From Isoetes engelmannii (lineage: Eukaryota > Streptophyta > Lycopodiopsida > Isoetales > Isoetaceae), in NCBI GenBank assembly GCA_011763485.2, contig JAANSK020061131.1:1-27880 (forward strand): a DNA stretch of 27,880 nt, in the 5' to 3' direction. Position 1 is the stretch's first letter, and each line of letters starts with the position of its first letter. Positions 10,185 to 20,140 of this stretch are shown in pieces. The position numbers and the translations under genes were made by a program. The notes below the pieces were generated by a model. It was not told where the DNA came from and searched no databases. It saw only the letters and a list, made by a program, of their open reading frames with translations.

Positions 10185-10721
10185 CCTTTTTTTTTTCTTC
10201 CCTTTTTATTGAAGGCATGATATTTTATTAATAATAAGTATGGTTTACAACCTTATTTATAAGCCCCTCAAAGGGTAGATAGGAAATATTTGCACCACAT
10301 CGAGAGGGGATAGTGGAGAAGAACTATCTAAGAACATACTAGATAACAGAAACTCAACATCTTCTGTGTTGCTGCTAGTACTATGGTGAACCTATCTCTG
10401 CAAGCTCCAGCTTCTTCCCACTAATAGCATATACTAAAAGAGTATCCATTATTTTTCCGCTCGTAAGTAGCACTCCAATCCACACAACCACTTGGGTGTC
10501 CAAACAAATAACCAGAGATAAGAATCTAAAGTTGATGCAGTCACAACCAGATCAGAAAAGGGAATTACTATTCAAAGCCAAAGCCCTTGCTACGTCCATG
10601 AGGAGCTTGAGAGGGAAAACTTCATTATAGAAAGTGTCTAGAGCATCCAGGTGACACTCCATGTCCTGTGGGTTGTAGGCCAAGAGGTCGACGTGCGCAT
10701 ATGAGTTGTCAGACTATGTGG
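10185..10721 (-). mobile_element. retroposon 3' end with A-rich tail
   Basis: On the minus strand, a frame of about 50 codons, containing DALDTFYNEVFPLKLLMDVA (about 10660-10580), runs into about 350 bp of non-coding sequence. That sequence has AATAAAA signals near 10230 and an A-rich tail whose complement is the T-run near 10188-10197. The layout is that of a 5'-truncated LINE or retroposed transcript. The peptide is not recognised, so the family is open. The L1 copy at 10729-11607 lies immediately beside it. Confidence 0.4.
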
Positions 10722-10728
10722 TGCATGA
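10722..10728. repeat. target-site duplication, left copy
   Basis: TGCATGA here matches TGCATGA at 11608-11614 on the other side of the L1 fragment. The position right next to the T-run (the complement of the poly(A) tail) is where a LINE target duplication is expected. Seven bases is short, so chance is not excluded. Confidence 0.45.
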
Positions 10729-11607
10729 TTTTTTTATTTTTTTTATTTTTTTATTTTTTTGAAGGACTCGAGCCTTTATTATCCAAAGAAAGTTACAAAA
10801 AAGTACAATGGGGATTAAGAACTCAGTGGAAAAAACGTCCAATAGAGCAAAAACACCCCACTCAAATACAACATCTCAACTGTGTAAAAACACGCAAAAG
10901 CTCACTAGTAAGTATGAATCTGAAGATAGTGCTCCCAAATACGGCCCTTCACCTCATTAGCAATTGATGAGCACCTGAATGCCTTGACAATTCGCTGTTG
11001 GGCTTCGAGAAGAACCTATCCATCAGACCAAGCAAGACCTTTGAATATGAGAAGATTCCTTCTTTTCCAAATGGACCAGATGATCCATGCAGAGGCCAAA
11101 TGAAATGCTCTTTTCGCCAAATTTTTCCAGCTGCTCGGATAGACTGCTAATAACACCTATTGGCTATTCAAACTGCAGTGAAAGAGGCCTTGAAGCCACA
11201 ACCAAGCATGCCTGACATGGCGACACGGAAAGAAGCAATGCTCAATTGTCTCGTCCCTCAGTGCACATAAAGGAAAAAGTGCAAAAACCTCTAACCGAAA
11301 TCTGTGCACCAGAATATTGGCGTGCACACAATGCTGAATGACTTGCCACCATAAAACAGAAAGTTTGGGATGAAGCAGTTTATCCCAGACCCATTTCCAT
11401 ACTGCTTTCTATCGGTCCCTAGGAATAACGAGGGGCCACTTGGACGACGGAGGCAAGACATCAGCAGCAAGCAAGATCTTGTGCATAGAGCTCAGCAACT
11501 TATCTGCTTTGACACGTCATAAGCTGGGGGACATCCACTTCTGTTGTTGGAGGAAGAACTGAAGATACCTTCCGCCAAATATCCCGATCCCACCTTAAAG
11601 GCTTAGT
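10729..11607 (-). mobile_element. L1-type LINE, 5'-truncated, with poly(A) tail
   Basis: The minus strand encodes a zf-RVT zinc-binding domain. Near 11280-11205 it reads LCALRDETIEHCFFPC, followed by HVRHAWLWLQGLF, and ends with EVKGRIWEHYLQI near 10940. The C-x2-C-x7-H-x4-C spacing fits the family, though one cysteine is doubtful. The 3' UTR holds AATAAA (complement at 10775-10780) about 15 bp before an interrupted A-tail, whose complement at 10729-10760 is runs of seven or so T separated by A. The same family occurs at 4850-5745. Truncation at the 5' end and a flanking TGCATGA duplication are typical of target-primed reverse transcription. A few in-frame stops mark it as dead. Confidence 0.7.
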
Positions 11608-11614
11608 TGCATGA
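11608..11614. repeat. target-site duplication, right copy
   Basis: TGCATGA, partner of 10722-10728. The LINE-A reverse transcriptase frame begins in this same sequence, so the insertion lies exactly at its present 5' boundary. Confidence 0.45.
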
Positions 11615-13460
11615 AAAATGGAAAGGCAGCAGACCTACTTGGACTAAGTGTCGAGCTGTTAAATTGGGGTAGAGATTCCATTATCAAAGTTGTGACAAGA
11701 TTATTGAATGATGTAGTGAAGTTTGGTTTACGTCGGGCTTGGTGTGAGAATAAAGTTATCCCCATTTATAAATCAGGAGACAAAAAAGATGCCAACAATT
11801 ATCGTACTATCCTCATTGGAAGTGTGTTTGCAAAACTGTTAGGCAGCCTACTCTAGAACATAAACTCAATACATGGGTTGAGAAAAATAGAAAAAGGGCA
11901 CGCTGCCAAACAGGTTTTAGGCATCAATATGGCACTCTTGATAATATCCTGGTTCTGGGAACACTAATAGAGAAAGCTAAAAACCCCAAAAAGGCATTCT
12001 GACGTTGCATTTACTGAATTTTCGAAGTCTTTCGACAAGGTGCTGAGGAAATATCTACGTGCTAGGTTGGATTCCCTAGGTGTGCCGCATTAGTTAAGAG
12101 GAGCAGTATCAAAAATGTATAAGGAGGTAATCATCAAAATCTCTCTGGAGATGAATGCAGAATACAGAATACCATAGGAGTACGTCAGGGTTGCCCTTTA
12201 TCTCCCACACTATTTGGGCTCTCCATCAATGAGTTAGAAGATTGGCCGAGGCAAAGGAGCTTGTATGCGACTATGTTGGGAATTTGCTGGTACAACTATT
12301 GCTATATACAGATGACGTGGTGTTACTAGTGGATTCTTCAGATTCTCTACTGGTACATTTAGATCATTTAGCATCTTTTTGCGATGCAAAGAAGATAACA
12401 ATAAAGTTAAAGAAGTAAAAAAATCATGGGTTTTGGAACAAAGAGCTGACCCACTATGGTACAAAGGAGAACCATTGGAAACTGTAGAGCATTATAAATA
12501 CTTAGGATTGAAGATTTCAACAACTTACAGATGGCAGGAATGCATTCGAAGACGTGTTGCAAGAGGGAAAGCTACTCTCTACAGTATGTTATCTAAATGT
12601 CATGTGAGCATCCTTAACAGATTGCGGGCTGAAAAAGACCCTCTTCAAATCCTTGGTACAAACCATCATTCTCTACGGAACACCGATTTGGTGGCCAAAT
12701 CTATCACTCAAATAGTGGGCACAGATCGAAAAAATATTAAAGGCATTCATTCATGACGAGTTGGGTGTCAAATGTCAGGCCCCATATGCAATTTTGTTGG
12801 CTGAAACAGGATTGATTACTCTTGAGGCCGAAGCTCTATTCCAAACGATTAATTTTACGAACAGGATTTGTGAACAAAAAGAAGACATGTTATCAAGGTT
12901 AGCATTAAGGAATTCTTCAGAATCTGGATGGTATCATGGTTCTCGATTGGGCAAAGAAGTGGGGGATAACTCCAACAAATTGGTCGCATACTGATGTAGG
13001 TATTCGTAATCTAATACAATCATTAGTTGTTACAAAATTACGGGTAGACAGGAGTCCAGGATGACATTTTACATGACAGATATTAATCCAATGATAATAT
13101 ACACGGATCAAAGGTATTTGAGGGCACAGATCCCTAGATTTTTCAAGCAACTAATTGCGAGATACAGAACAAGTTCACACAAGTTAATGGTGGAAACTGG
13201 TAGATGGAACCGCACTCCTAGGAAGGAGAGAATTTGTAAGTACTCTGTTCTTGGTCAAATTGAAGATAAAAGCCATATGTTTCTGACCTGTCTAGCATAT
13301 AAAGAAATCAGATGCAAATTTGGAATAAACTGTACAAATTTGGAAACCTTCGATATGACCCTCGAGAATTAGGGAAGATTATTAAAGCATTTGATGCTTA
13401 TCGTGCTTTACTCTTGAGATTGCAAAGATGTAAATCGGATGTACTAAAAATAATAGTCGT
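11611..13460 (+). mobile_element. LINE-A reverse transcriptase to C-terminal domain
   Basis: This is the fullest LINE in the window. In order: a KNGKAAD start and an IYKSGDKKDANNYRTI block (RT motif 2, about 11620-11820), an FSKSFDKVLR block near 12018-12050, a GVRQGCPLSPTLFGLSINEL block near 12178-12235, and the catalytic YTDD at 12305-12316 (usually YADD). Then come YKYLGLKI near 12493 and GVKCQAPYAILLAETG near 12765. A C-terminal Cys/His stretch, QIEDKSHMFLTCLAYKEIR, lies near 13255-13310. No endonuclease domain is present, so the 5' half is lost. Several stops and shifts interrupt the frame, so it is inactive. No clear poly(A) or pentamer tail is visible at 13460-13500. The KYLG-to-LLAETG layout differs from the L1 copies nearby, so two LINE families are present. 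Confidence 0.75.
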
Positions 13461-13639
13461 TTGGAAGCCATAGGTAATCACTTTCCTAAAAGTTGATAAT
13501 TGTGTGGTGTGAATGTTCAACCCTCCTACCATGGTCTTCTCCCCCCACGTTTCGTGTTGTTCAATCTGGGCCGTCATTTTGATCTCAAGGTCTCGAAAGG
13601 CACAATAGAGGGCAACTTCTTTTATCAGTACTACGTAAT

Positions 13640-13970
13640 CTACGGAGGCCCTCGCAGGGCCTCTCAGCGACACCGCCAGCCCCGGTGGCACTCGTGGATT
13701 CCGCCCCCTAGGGCCTCGAGGCGACGCCGCCAGCCGAGGCAGTGCACGAATGGCAGAGCTGCGAGTGCCGCCGAGGCTGGTGGTGCGGCCGAGAGGCTCT
13801 GTGGGGGGGGGGATGGCCCCCCTTCCGTAGATTGAGGCCGGAATGGCCCTCCTCCCGTAAACCACGAGGACCAGCGTTCTGCTGGTCATTTTAGTCAATT
13901 TTTGAAAAAAAAAAATTTTAGGGAACCTCGTTACCACTTTGGTAAGCGGCGCCACCAGAGCGCCGCCAGT
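13640..13970. repeat. GC-rich hairpin block
   Basis: Perfect hairpins lie at 13645-13663 (GAGGCCCT/AGGGCCTC), 13869-13887 (GACCAGC/GCTGGTC), 13931-13945 (TTACCA/TGGTAA) and 13946-13966 (GCGGCGC/GCGCCGC); the last two directly abut. GCCGCCAG-type words recur. A 185-codon minus frame across it (13398-13955) is arginine/proline/glycine-rich and looks compositional, not coding. It is probably part of a non-autonomous transposon. Confidence 0.5.
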
Positions 13971-14172
13971 CAGTCTGCAGAGCCAGACGCCATAGCCGGC
14001 CGGAGAAGCTTGAAGCCCTAAGTCTGGATGTTAGACGGCGGCATAGCTCCGCCTCCTCTTCTCCATCGCCATAGCTCCGCCTCTTCTTCTTAGCTCCTCT
14101 TAAATTCTTCAGAATGTCGGATTCTGCTTAAGTTTCTGGATTATATTTCGTCGATTCTTTATTAGGGCAGAT

Positions 14173-14595
14173 ATGGGCTCTTCTGCTGCATTTTTTTCTT
14201 GTTCATAGCTTTGGCTTCGTCTGTTTTCCTCTGATCTGCTTACCGGTCTGAGGATTTTGAATCCGAGCAAAAGATTAGGATGGTAAGGTTTACCAATGGG
14301 ATATTGAGAAAGAATCTAGGTTCTTAAACTTCAACAGCAATCTTTTGTAGATCGATGCACAAAATAAGCAGAATGATCGAAGTTTCTAGCTCGGGCTTAA
14401 CCATTTTGCCTATCTTACGGACCAAGAAATCGAGTCTCTGTTTACAAATCGACGCCATGCAGAAGAAACAATACAAATGGTGAGAGAAACAAATTTACCA
14501 TCGACAAATACTGGATCTAGAGGCTCGTCAATAGATTGGAGGCAAGAAGGAGCAGTTACAGCAGTCAAGAACATCAAATCCTGCACAGGTACTAT
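14173..14595 (+). pseudogene. papain-type cysteine protease, 5' fragment
   Basis: The ATG at 14173 begins MGSSAAFF; in the next frame the sequence continues FFLFIALASSVFL, a signal-peptide-like stretch, so there is a frameshift near 14195. From about 14284 the frame reads GKVYQWDIEKESRF, then an ERFNIN-like N-L-x-x-I-D, LGLNHFAYLT and EIESLF. This is the I29 inhibitor prodomain of plant papain-like proteases, where the family has LGLNHFADLT. It runs into SIDWRQEGAVTAVKN, the start of the mature C1A enzyme (family: DWRxxGAVTPVKN). Two in-frame TAG codons lie in the prodomain (about 14348 and 14378). The match ends at 14590-14595, just before the catalytic QCGSCW motif, where exon 1 often ends. 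A weak GYGGLP near 15093-15111 could be a later piece. It is non-functional, and may be a decayed gene or a fragment captured by a transposon. Confidence 0.7.
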
Positions 14596-14870
14596 GTTTG
14601 TGCTTGTATTGGTGATTCTTGGCCTAGCTGTGGAATGCCTTAGCGTGGAAGAGGCCTCAACATTTTTCCTTTTTTTGCCTTGGAAACGCCATAGCTGTGC
14701 TCTGTTTTGTCTATTTTTTCCTTCAATCCGGCATCAGATTAAATTGGTCGTTTCTTTAGGAGGACGCCATAGCTTCAACAGATCTTTAGGAGGATGCCAT
14801 AGCTGGCAAATCGATGAGCAGAGGAAGAATGTCGGAATGCTGAAGGGACGCAAAACGCTGCTCCTTCGTG

Positions 14871-15035
14871 GTCCACGTGCGTGAACCCACGGCCCCAGAC
14901 GATTTCCAGGGAAAAATCGGCTGGCAGCGGCACCAGCCGCGGCACCACTCGGGGCTAAAGCCCTTTGCAGCGGCGCCGCCAGCCGGTTTCCCTCCGGAAA
15001 CCCTCTAGGACCCGTGGGTTCCCTAGCACGTAGAC
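14871..15035. repeat. 165-bp foldback with inner hairpins
   Basis: The outer arms pair: ACGTGC (14875-14880) with GCACGT (15026-15031), and GAACCCACGG (14883-14892) with CCGTGGGTTC (15012-15021), with further partial pairing outward. Inside are CGATTT/AAATCG (14900-14905/14914-14919), CGGCTGG/CCAGCCG (14918-14924/14933-14939), GGGC/GCCC (14952-14955/14960-14963) and GGTTTCC/GGAAACC (14985-14991/14996-15002). This could be a foldback MITE or a structured RNA; no target duplication was found. Confidence 0.5.
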
Positions 15036-16167
15036 TATGGGACGTAATAAACATAAGGTTTAGATTACGAACATGGATAATGTTGGCTGCGGGCTATGGC
15101 GGTCTCCCGAGATTCAGGTATGAGTTTCAAAGGGAAACTGAGGATAGCAGAGGGAAACAGAGTGCAAGAGGCTCATTCTATAGTAGACCCACAGAAAAAA
15201 AAAAATCCAAACGGATCAAAAAAAGATGAAAAAATCGGATCAACGTAGCCGATATTTGAAAAATGGGCCGATAAAGATAGAGCCCACATGAATCCCGACC
15301 TCATTCTTCTGGGGATGTAAATCTGGGAAGAAATCTGCTTCATTATGCAGCTGTTTAGTGCAGATCCAACATGATATCTTCCATTTTTCTTTTCTTGCAG
15401 AGATTAAATCTGCCTCTTCTCCTGCATGAAGACGAAATCGATAGCTTCTGCTGCTTAGCAGCGACGGCAGCTCTGCCTCCAGGTTATCTATCCTTCGTAG
15501 CCACAGTGGCAAAACAGAAAAGCAGCCGAGCAAAGGATAGAAAACTAGGAGTTAGTCTCCTAAATTTCCGGTAGAAGTCCTTATTTTCCGGTTTGAGTTT
15601 TTGTTTGCCGGCAAAAAAATTGTGGGTTTTCTGCCAAAATCCGGCAAATATTCCATAACTTCTATACAAAATCCAGTTGGGCGTCACATATACCGGCAAA
15701 TTATCTGGATAGAGCTCCCCGGGATTTCGAAGCCTGAGCGGCTTTGCAATAGCAACAGAGATATTCCACAATATAATTAGGCAAAAAAATGACAGTAATC
15801 TAATCCTTATGTCTATTACGTACTACAATATACAATATGTGTTGTAATTTACTGTAATTTAAGGCAAATGATATTTACGGGCTTTTTATATCTTCGTCGT
15901 TTGAAAAACAAAATAGGGAGTAAAAAAAAGCAACAGAACATGCCAATTTGTCTTTAACATGTCACAATTGCGGTTCTTGCCTGTGATTTAAAGTGGGGAG
16001 TTCAGACTGTTTAATCAATCTCAAACTTATTAGAAATTTATAAGTAACCGCTACTTGGTACAATTGCATGCTTCGCTTATATGCATTTTTGGTGGTTACA
16101 AATCTACCACCCAATCAAATATTTCTGTATCTGGACCAATCTAATAACAAAAGAGTCAAGGATTTCT
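15036..16167. other. no gene; 3' flank of the O-fucosyltransferase gene
   Basis: 15540-15720 repeats CCGG-containing words, with CCGGCAAAT at about 15643 and 15694. Overlapping open frames at 15240-15574 have no motif. The transcript end of the minus-strand gene should lie somewhere in 15.8-16.17 kb, but I cannot place a poly(A) site. Confidence 0.4.
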
Positions 16168-19100
16168 TCAATCATCCTTGCACATGCATTCTAGACACCT
16201 TGGATGCCTATAAATACTTCTAGCTACTGGTCGTATTTGTATTCTTTTACTTTCTTTGACTGATTTCCAAATACTATCTTGAAACTCTTTCCATTCAATA
16301 GTCCTATTCCTCAAAAATATGCTTTCTAGTCGTCTCTTATTTGGGCGAATTGTAGGAGCTTTTCCACCCCCAAAATATATCCGAAAGCCAGTAACTAATG
16401 ATGCTAATTGACTGCCTGAATCCGTCATTGCAAAAACATCAGCAGCAATACAAACGATTGTGTCCAAGGCAGCCAGCTGCAAGCATAGTTATAAAACATC
16501 AATCCGAAGCACATTTTACCAGACTGTAAGCTGCAACAGTAAAGGAGCCTGCTGAAACACCTTCCAATCTTGTCAAGCTAGCCAATAATATAAGCAACTT
16601 AATTAAAAACCGTACGAGTTTATTAATGTTATTAAAAGTTTTCCTTCAAATCTATGTTCAGGGGATCTTCTAATGATTAAAGCACAAGAAAAAGCAAACC
16701 TGAGAGGAATGGTTTCCAAATGTCTCCATTTCTGTTTGTGTTAAAAGATCCTCTTTCGTCAAAAGGTTTGGGTACAAACTAACAAGTGCAGACATTCTTG
16801 CTTGTCCTCCATATATATGAGCTCCTGCCAGAAATATACGGGTCCCGCGCTTGAAGCCCAGAGCTGCCAACATCAGCACAGCCTCTTCTGGTGTCAAAGG
16901 ACACTGTCCTGATTCTCTTAGTTTCTTTGCAGGCAAAAATCTGCCATAAACCAAGTGCCAAAGGTGTAAATATATAATTCTTCTGGGTGATTCGTGGCGC
17001 AAATGTAAAATAGTTTCCTTCTAAGACAATGAGTCTGTTCTGGAGACAAAACATGCTTATCCAGCTTTTTCTTTCCCAAAATTTCCATATTACAACAAGC
17101 CACCTCCCCCAGAGCAAATTTCGCCATTACTAGTCTTATAGACCACAACTAAAATCATGTAACTATTAAACAAGAGAACAAATTCTTACTTTTGTTGCTG
17201 ACTGAACTTTGCCAGCAATGGGAAATGTTTTTCCCTGTATGCTTCCAACTCCTGCCTTTCCGATTCACCACCTCCAAATTCACACATTGAATGAGCCACC
17301 ATGTCAATCTCAAATCTGAGGTGTAAGCCAACAAACTTCATCATAGTTCTCGTACTACTACGATTGACTCTATAATGATGGCTTTCTCCACCAGTTCGCA
17401 TCCGTTCAACTAAAAGGTCTCCCATATATTGGATTTTTGGGACAAATTTCAATGCATGAAAGTTGCATCGGCAACGCAGTCGCTAAGATTATAGAGCAAT
17501 GTGTCAGTAATTTCTTATTTGCTCTGCCACCGCAACAGCACTCTTTAAACGACAATAGTCAACAGCATATAAGAATCATTCCAACCTCCATTGCACAAGC
17601 ACAACATTTATATAGGTTACAGTTAATAAGCATAGCTCTAAGCAACTATCTCACCTGTATATCGAAAGGTATAGGGTCAAATGACAAACGGTTCCCAAAA
17701 CCAAAAAAATGTACCACCCGATTACGAAGTAAAATTGGTAATACCCGCTCTATATAGAAACTGGGCTTAGATTCTTTCATCAGTTCCAAGTCAGAAATCT
17801 GTAAAATGTCATGATACACATCAATACCGTCCTGATTTTATTATCATATAAAAGCATGACAAATACAGTGCATTCGCAAGCAGGAGCATCATCCATAGCT
17901 CGTTGCCTTCAATAAAACAGAAGTACATAGCAACAAGAAATGTTCTTTCCAAATGGGTCCACCAAGGTTGCTACAGTTTGCATCTCAAAGAGAGCAGTGC
18001 CACTAAAAATTGCTACCTACTTCATGTAAGAACTCATGATTTGACAGATAAGTTTCAGGCTTATCATGCAAGCCAGTTATCAACTTGGAAAATGAACAGC
18101 TTCTACACTCAACATTATTCAGAAAATTGATAAAATGGACAAATTTTGTGCAGCTCAACCACTTCAGCCATTTTCTGACAATCTATTAAGAAAATAGATC
18201 TCTTTAAAATTACTGTGTTTTGGCCAGCTATTGCAAAAAAATATTGTCTGTTTACTTACAGAATTGGTTAGAAAGGGCAATGCTTACAAAGCTGCCAATT
18301 GCCTCCAAATCTAGTGATCTCAACTCCACGGGTAATTCTTTAACAATATGCACGTCATGCTTCAGATAATCAATGAAATGGTCTTCCTGATAGATATCTC
18401 CAAACTGACTGAATAAGACCAAAAACCAAATTCAAATGAAATAAGACCTTGTGCCGAAACTAAAACAAAAAATAAAATTAAACCTAAGACCTTGTGACAA
18501 AATCAAATGATTACAGATTAATAAAACCTTCTACCAATCACAGGTCACGTCTAAGCATGAAATTGCTAGATAGAAATAAGAATTGCCTACAGCATAAAAT
18601 GGTATTGACAAGATTTTCATAAGCTTCTAACAGCTATACACAATACTGGTTCTGTCTTCTGGATAGGAAGAATATTATTCAGAAACAGGTCCCAATAACA
18701 TTTGGAACTGCAGAAGACAGCCCCAATTGATGACTGTTACTCCCAAGTAAGGGTTGCAACCTCTTCTAGCCTACTTTAGCAGGAATTTCCGAACAGCAAG
18801 ATAGAAGTCCCCAGTTGGGGACTTCATCCTCAATGAAGGAGACGAACAAACAGATTTGACTGACAGAAGTCGGAAAGACGACGGGCTGGGCCAACCCATC
18901 CTCATTGTTGCTTAAACTCGTCCACATGCTCCTCAAAAATATAACTACTTCTCTGGGCATGATTATTCATACATATGAAAGACAATTTCCAAACATAAAA
19001 GTACTCATTCCAAACCTCTCATCTTCCCAAACACTGCTTGTAAGAAACATCGGAAGGACTAGTGTTGCATTTAATAGGCGCGCTACTGCAATAGCGTTGC

Positions 19101-20140
19101 AAATCTGCAAATACATTGGAATCAATTAGCAATAATGCTTTACCCCTTTTGTTATGGAAAGCGCTACATTAATATCCAACAATTAGGAACTGTAAATAAA
19201 TAAGTAATCAAAATTAGTTGCAGTTTTGGGAACCAAGCTGAGGAAAAAAAATAGAAGTACCGCAACCCGCTGTTGATTAAGCCCACCATTTGCACTGACC
19301 ATGATGTAACCCGTGCTCCTATTCGGTAATGGAGGTGCTGAAATACTTACAGCAGAACAGGACTTAAGAAAGGCAAGCTAGGGACATATAAACATAGTAA
19401 GAAGCTTACGTTTGTGATCATGAGCTCGTTGGTCAGCACAAGGTTTCCAAATAGATGCATCTTCGATTGGTTCCTTCCATAATTCATTTGGTTCAGGCTT
19501 GAACTCGTTCTGCAACATAAAGAAAACTTTTAAGTTTTAAACAACATCGTGACCGGTTTATATTAAACAAAAGAAGAATACCTCAGCAAGAGCATGAGCA
19601 GCAAGAGCTAGGAGCCTTTCATACAATACAATAGGTGGTGGGGTTCTCCTTAAGAATCTGCTTGATCTGGCCTACAAATGAAGACCATCGCAATAAACTA
19701 TGTTGGAAGATCTCAGGAAAAATACTTCATACAGTAAGAGAATGTTCTTTAGTAAATTCAAGTGATCCTATATGCATTCACCAAAAAGTGCTATGATGTA
19801 CCAGATCTAGTGCCAGATCTGAAGCAATAGTGCGAAACATACAATGAGGAGTTAATTTAGAAACACTTTTCTACAAATAAAGTATCCATACCTGGTCCTC
19901 AGTACCAGCATTGAGTTCTGTGTTCCGAAGAACAAAACATTCGACGAGAAAGAATAGCACTACCAATCCCAGGCAAAAACCCAATCCACGTCTTTTTCTG
20001 AACCGCATGGTTCCCATATTGACCTTGTTTCTGGCCCCCGAAGAGGTCCGAGAGAGGGGTGACTGCTGTAATTGACCATTGGGCCGTCTAAGGAATGGAG
20101 AAGAAGGCAGAGGAGAAATAGCTGGGGACCTGCTATGCAT
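16168..20140 (-). CDS. O-fucosyltransferase family protein (plant GT, PF10250-type)
   Basis: This is an intact ten-exon gene for 570 residues. Coding exons: 20140-19892, 19671-19582, 19509-19410, 19337-19261, 19104-19016, 18408-18288, 17798-17655, 17482-17190, 16940-16700, 16476-16168. All nine introns are GT-AG and every phase joins. The protein is a type II membrane protein by appearance: a basic tail, a membrane segment at residues 52-71 after RKRR, then a lumenal domain. Family motifs are GGLNQQR (164-170), FGDIYQEDHF (from 204), RLRCRCNFHAL (291-301), HLRFE (344-348; Arg346 is the likely sugar-nucleotide contact), CPLTPEEA in exon 9, DVFAMTDSGSQL (481-492) and TIRPNKRRL (510-518). The family acts in the Golgi or ER on proteins or wall glycans; related members are rhamnosyltransferases, so donor and acceptor are not certain. 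The start ATG at 20140 has A at -3; the frame upstream has no ATG. Confidence 0.93.
18805..18824. repeat. intronic 8-bp perfect hairpin
   Basis: AAGTCCCC and GGGGACTT flank AGTT inside intron 5 (18409-19015), the longest intron of the O-fucosyltransferase gene. It may come from a small insertion that lengthened this intron. Confidence 0.5.

Larger units (their letters stand above)
13989..15100. repeat. dispersed GCCATAGC motif array
   Basis: The 8-mer GCCATAGC starts at 13989, 14068, 14688, 14766 and 14796 on + and occurs at 15093-15100 on -. One-mismatch copies are near 14040 and 14203. Two pairs are local tandems: 14040/14068 (28-bp period, sharing CATAGCTCCGCCTC) and 14766/14796 (30-bp period, sharing CTTTAGGAGG before the motif). 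Confidence 0.7.

Noticed and set aside
13398-13955. 185-codon minus-strand open frame
   Set aside because: It is rich in R, P, G and A because of GC-rich hairpins, has no domain, and overlaps an equally long frame on the other strand.
14985-15008. Helitron 3' end: hairpin followed by CTAG
   Set aside because: The hairpin is only 2 bp from CTAG, the base after CTAG is G rather than T, and no TC start was found. It fits better as part of the foldback.
14734-15054. 106-codon minus-strand open frame
   Set aside because: It spans the foldback and island repeats; no family motif; best explained by composition.
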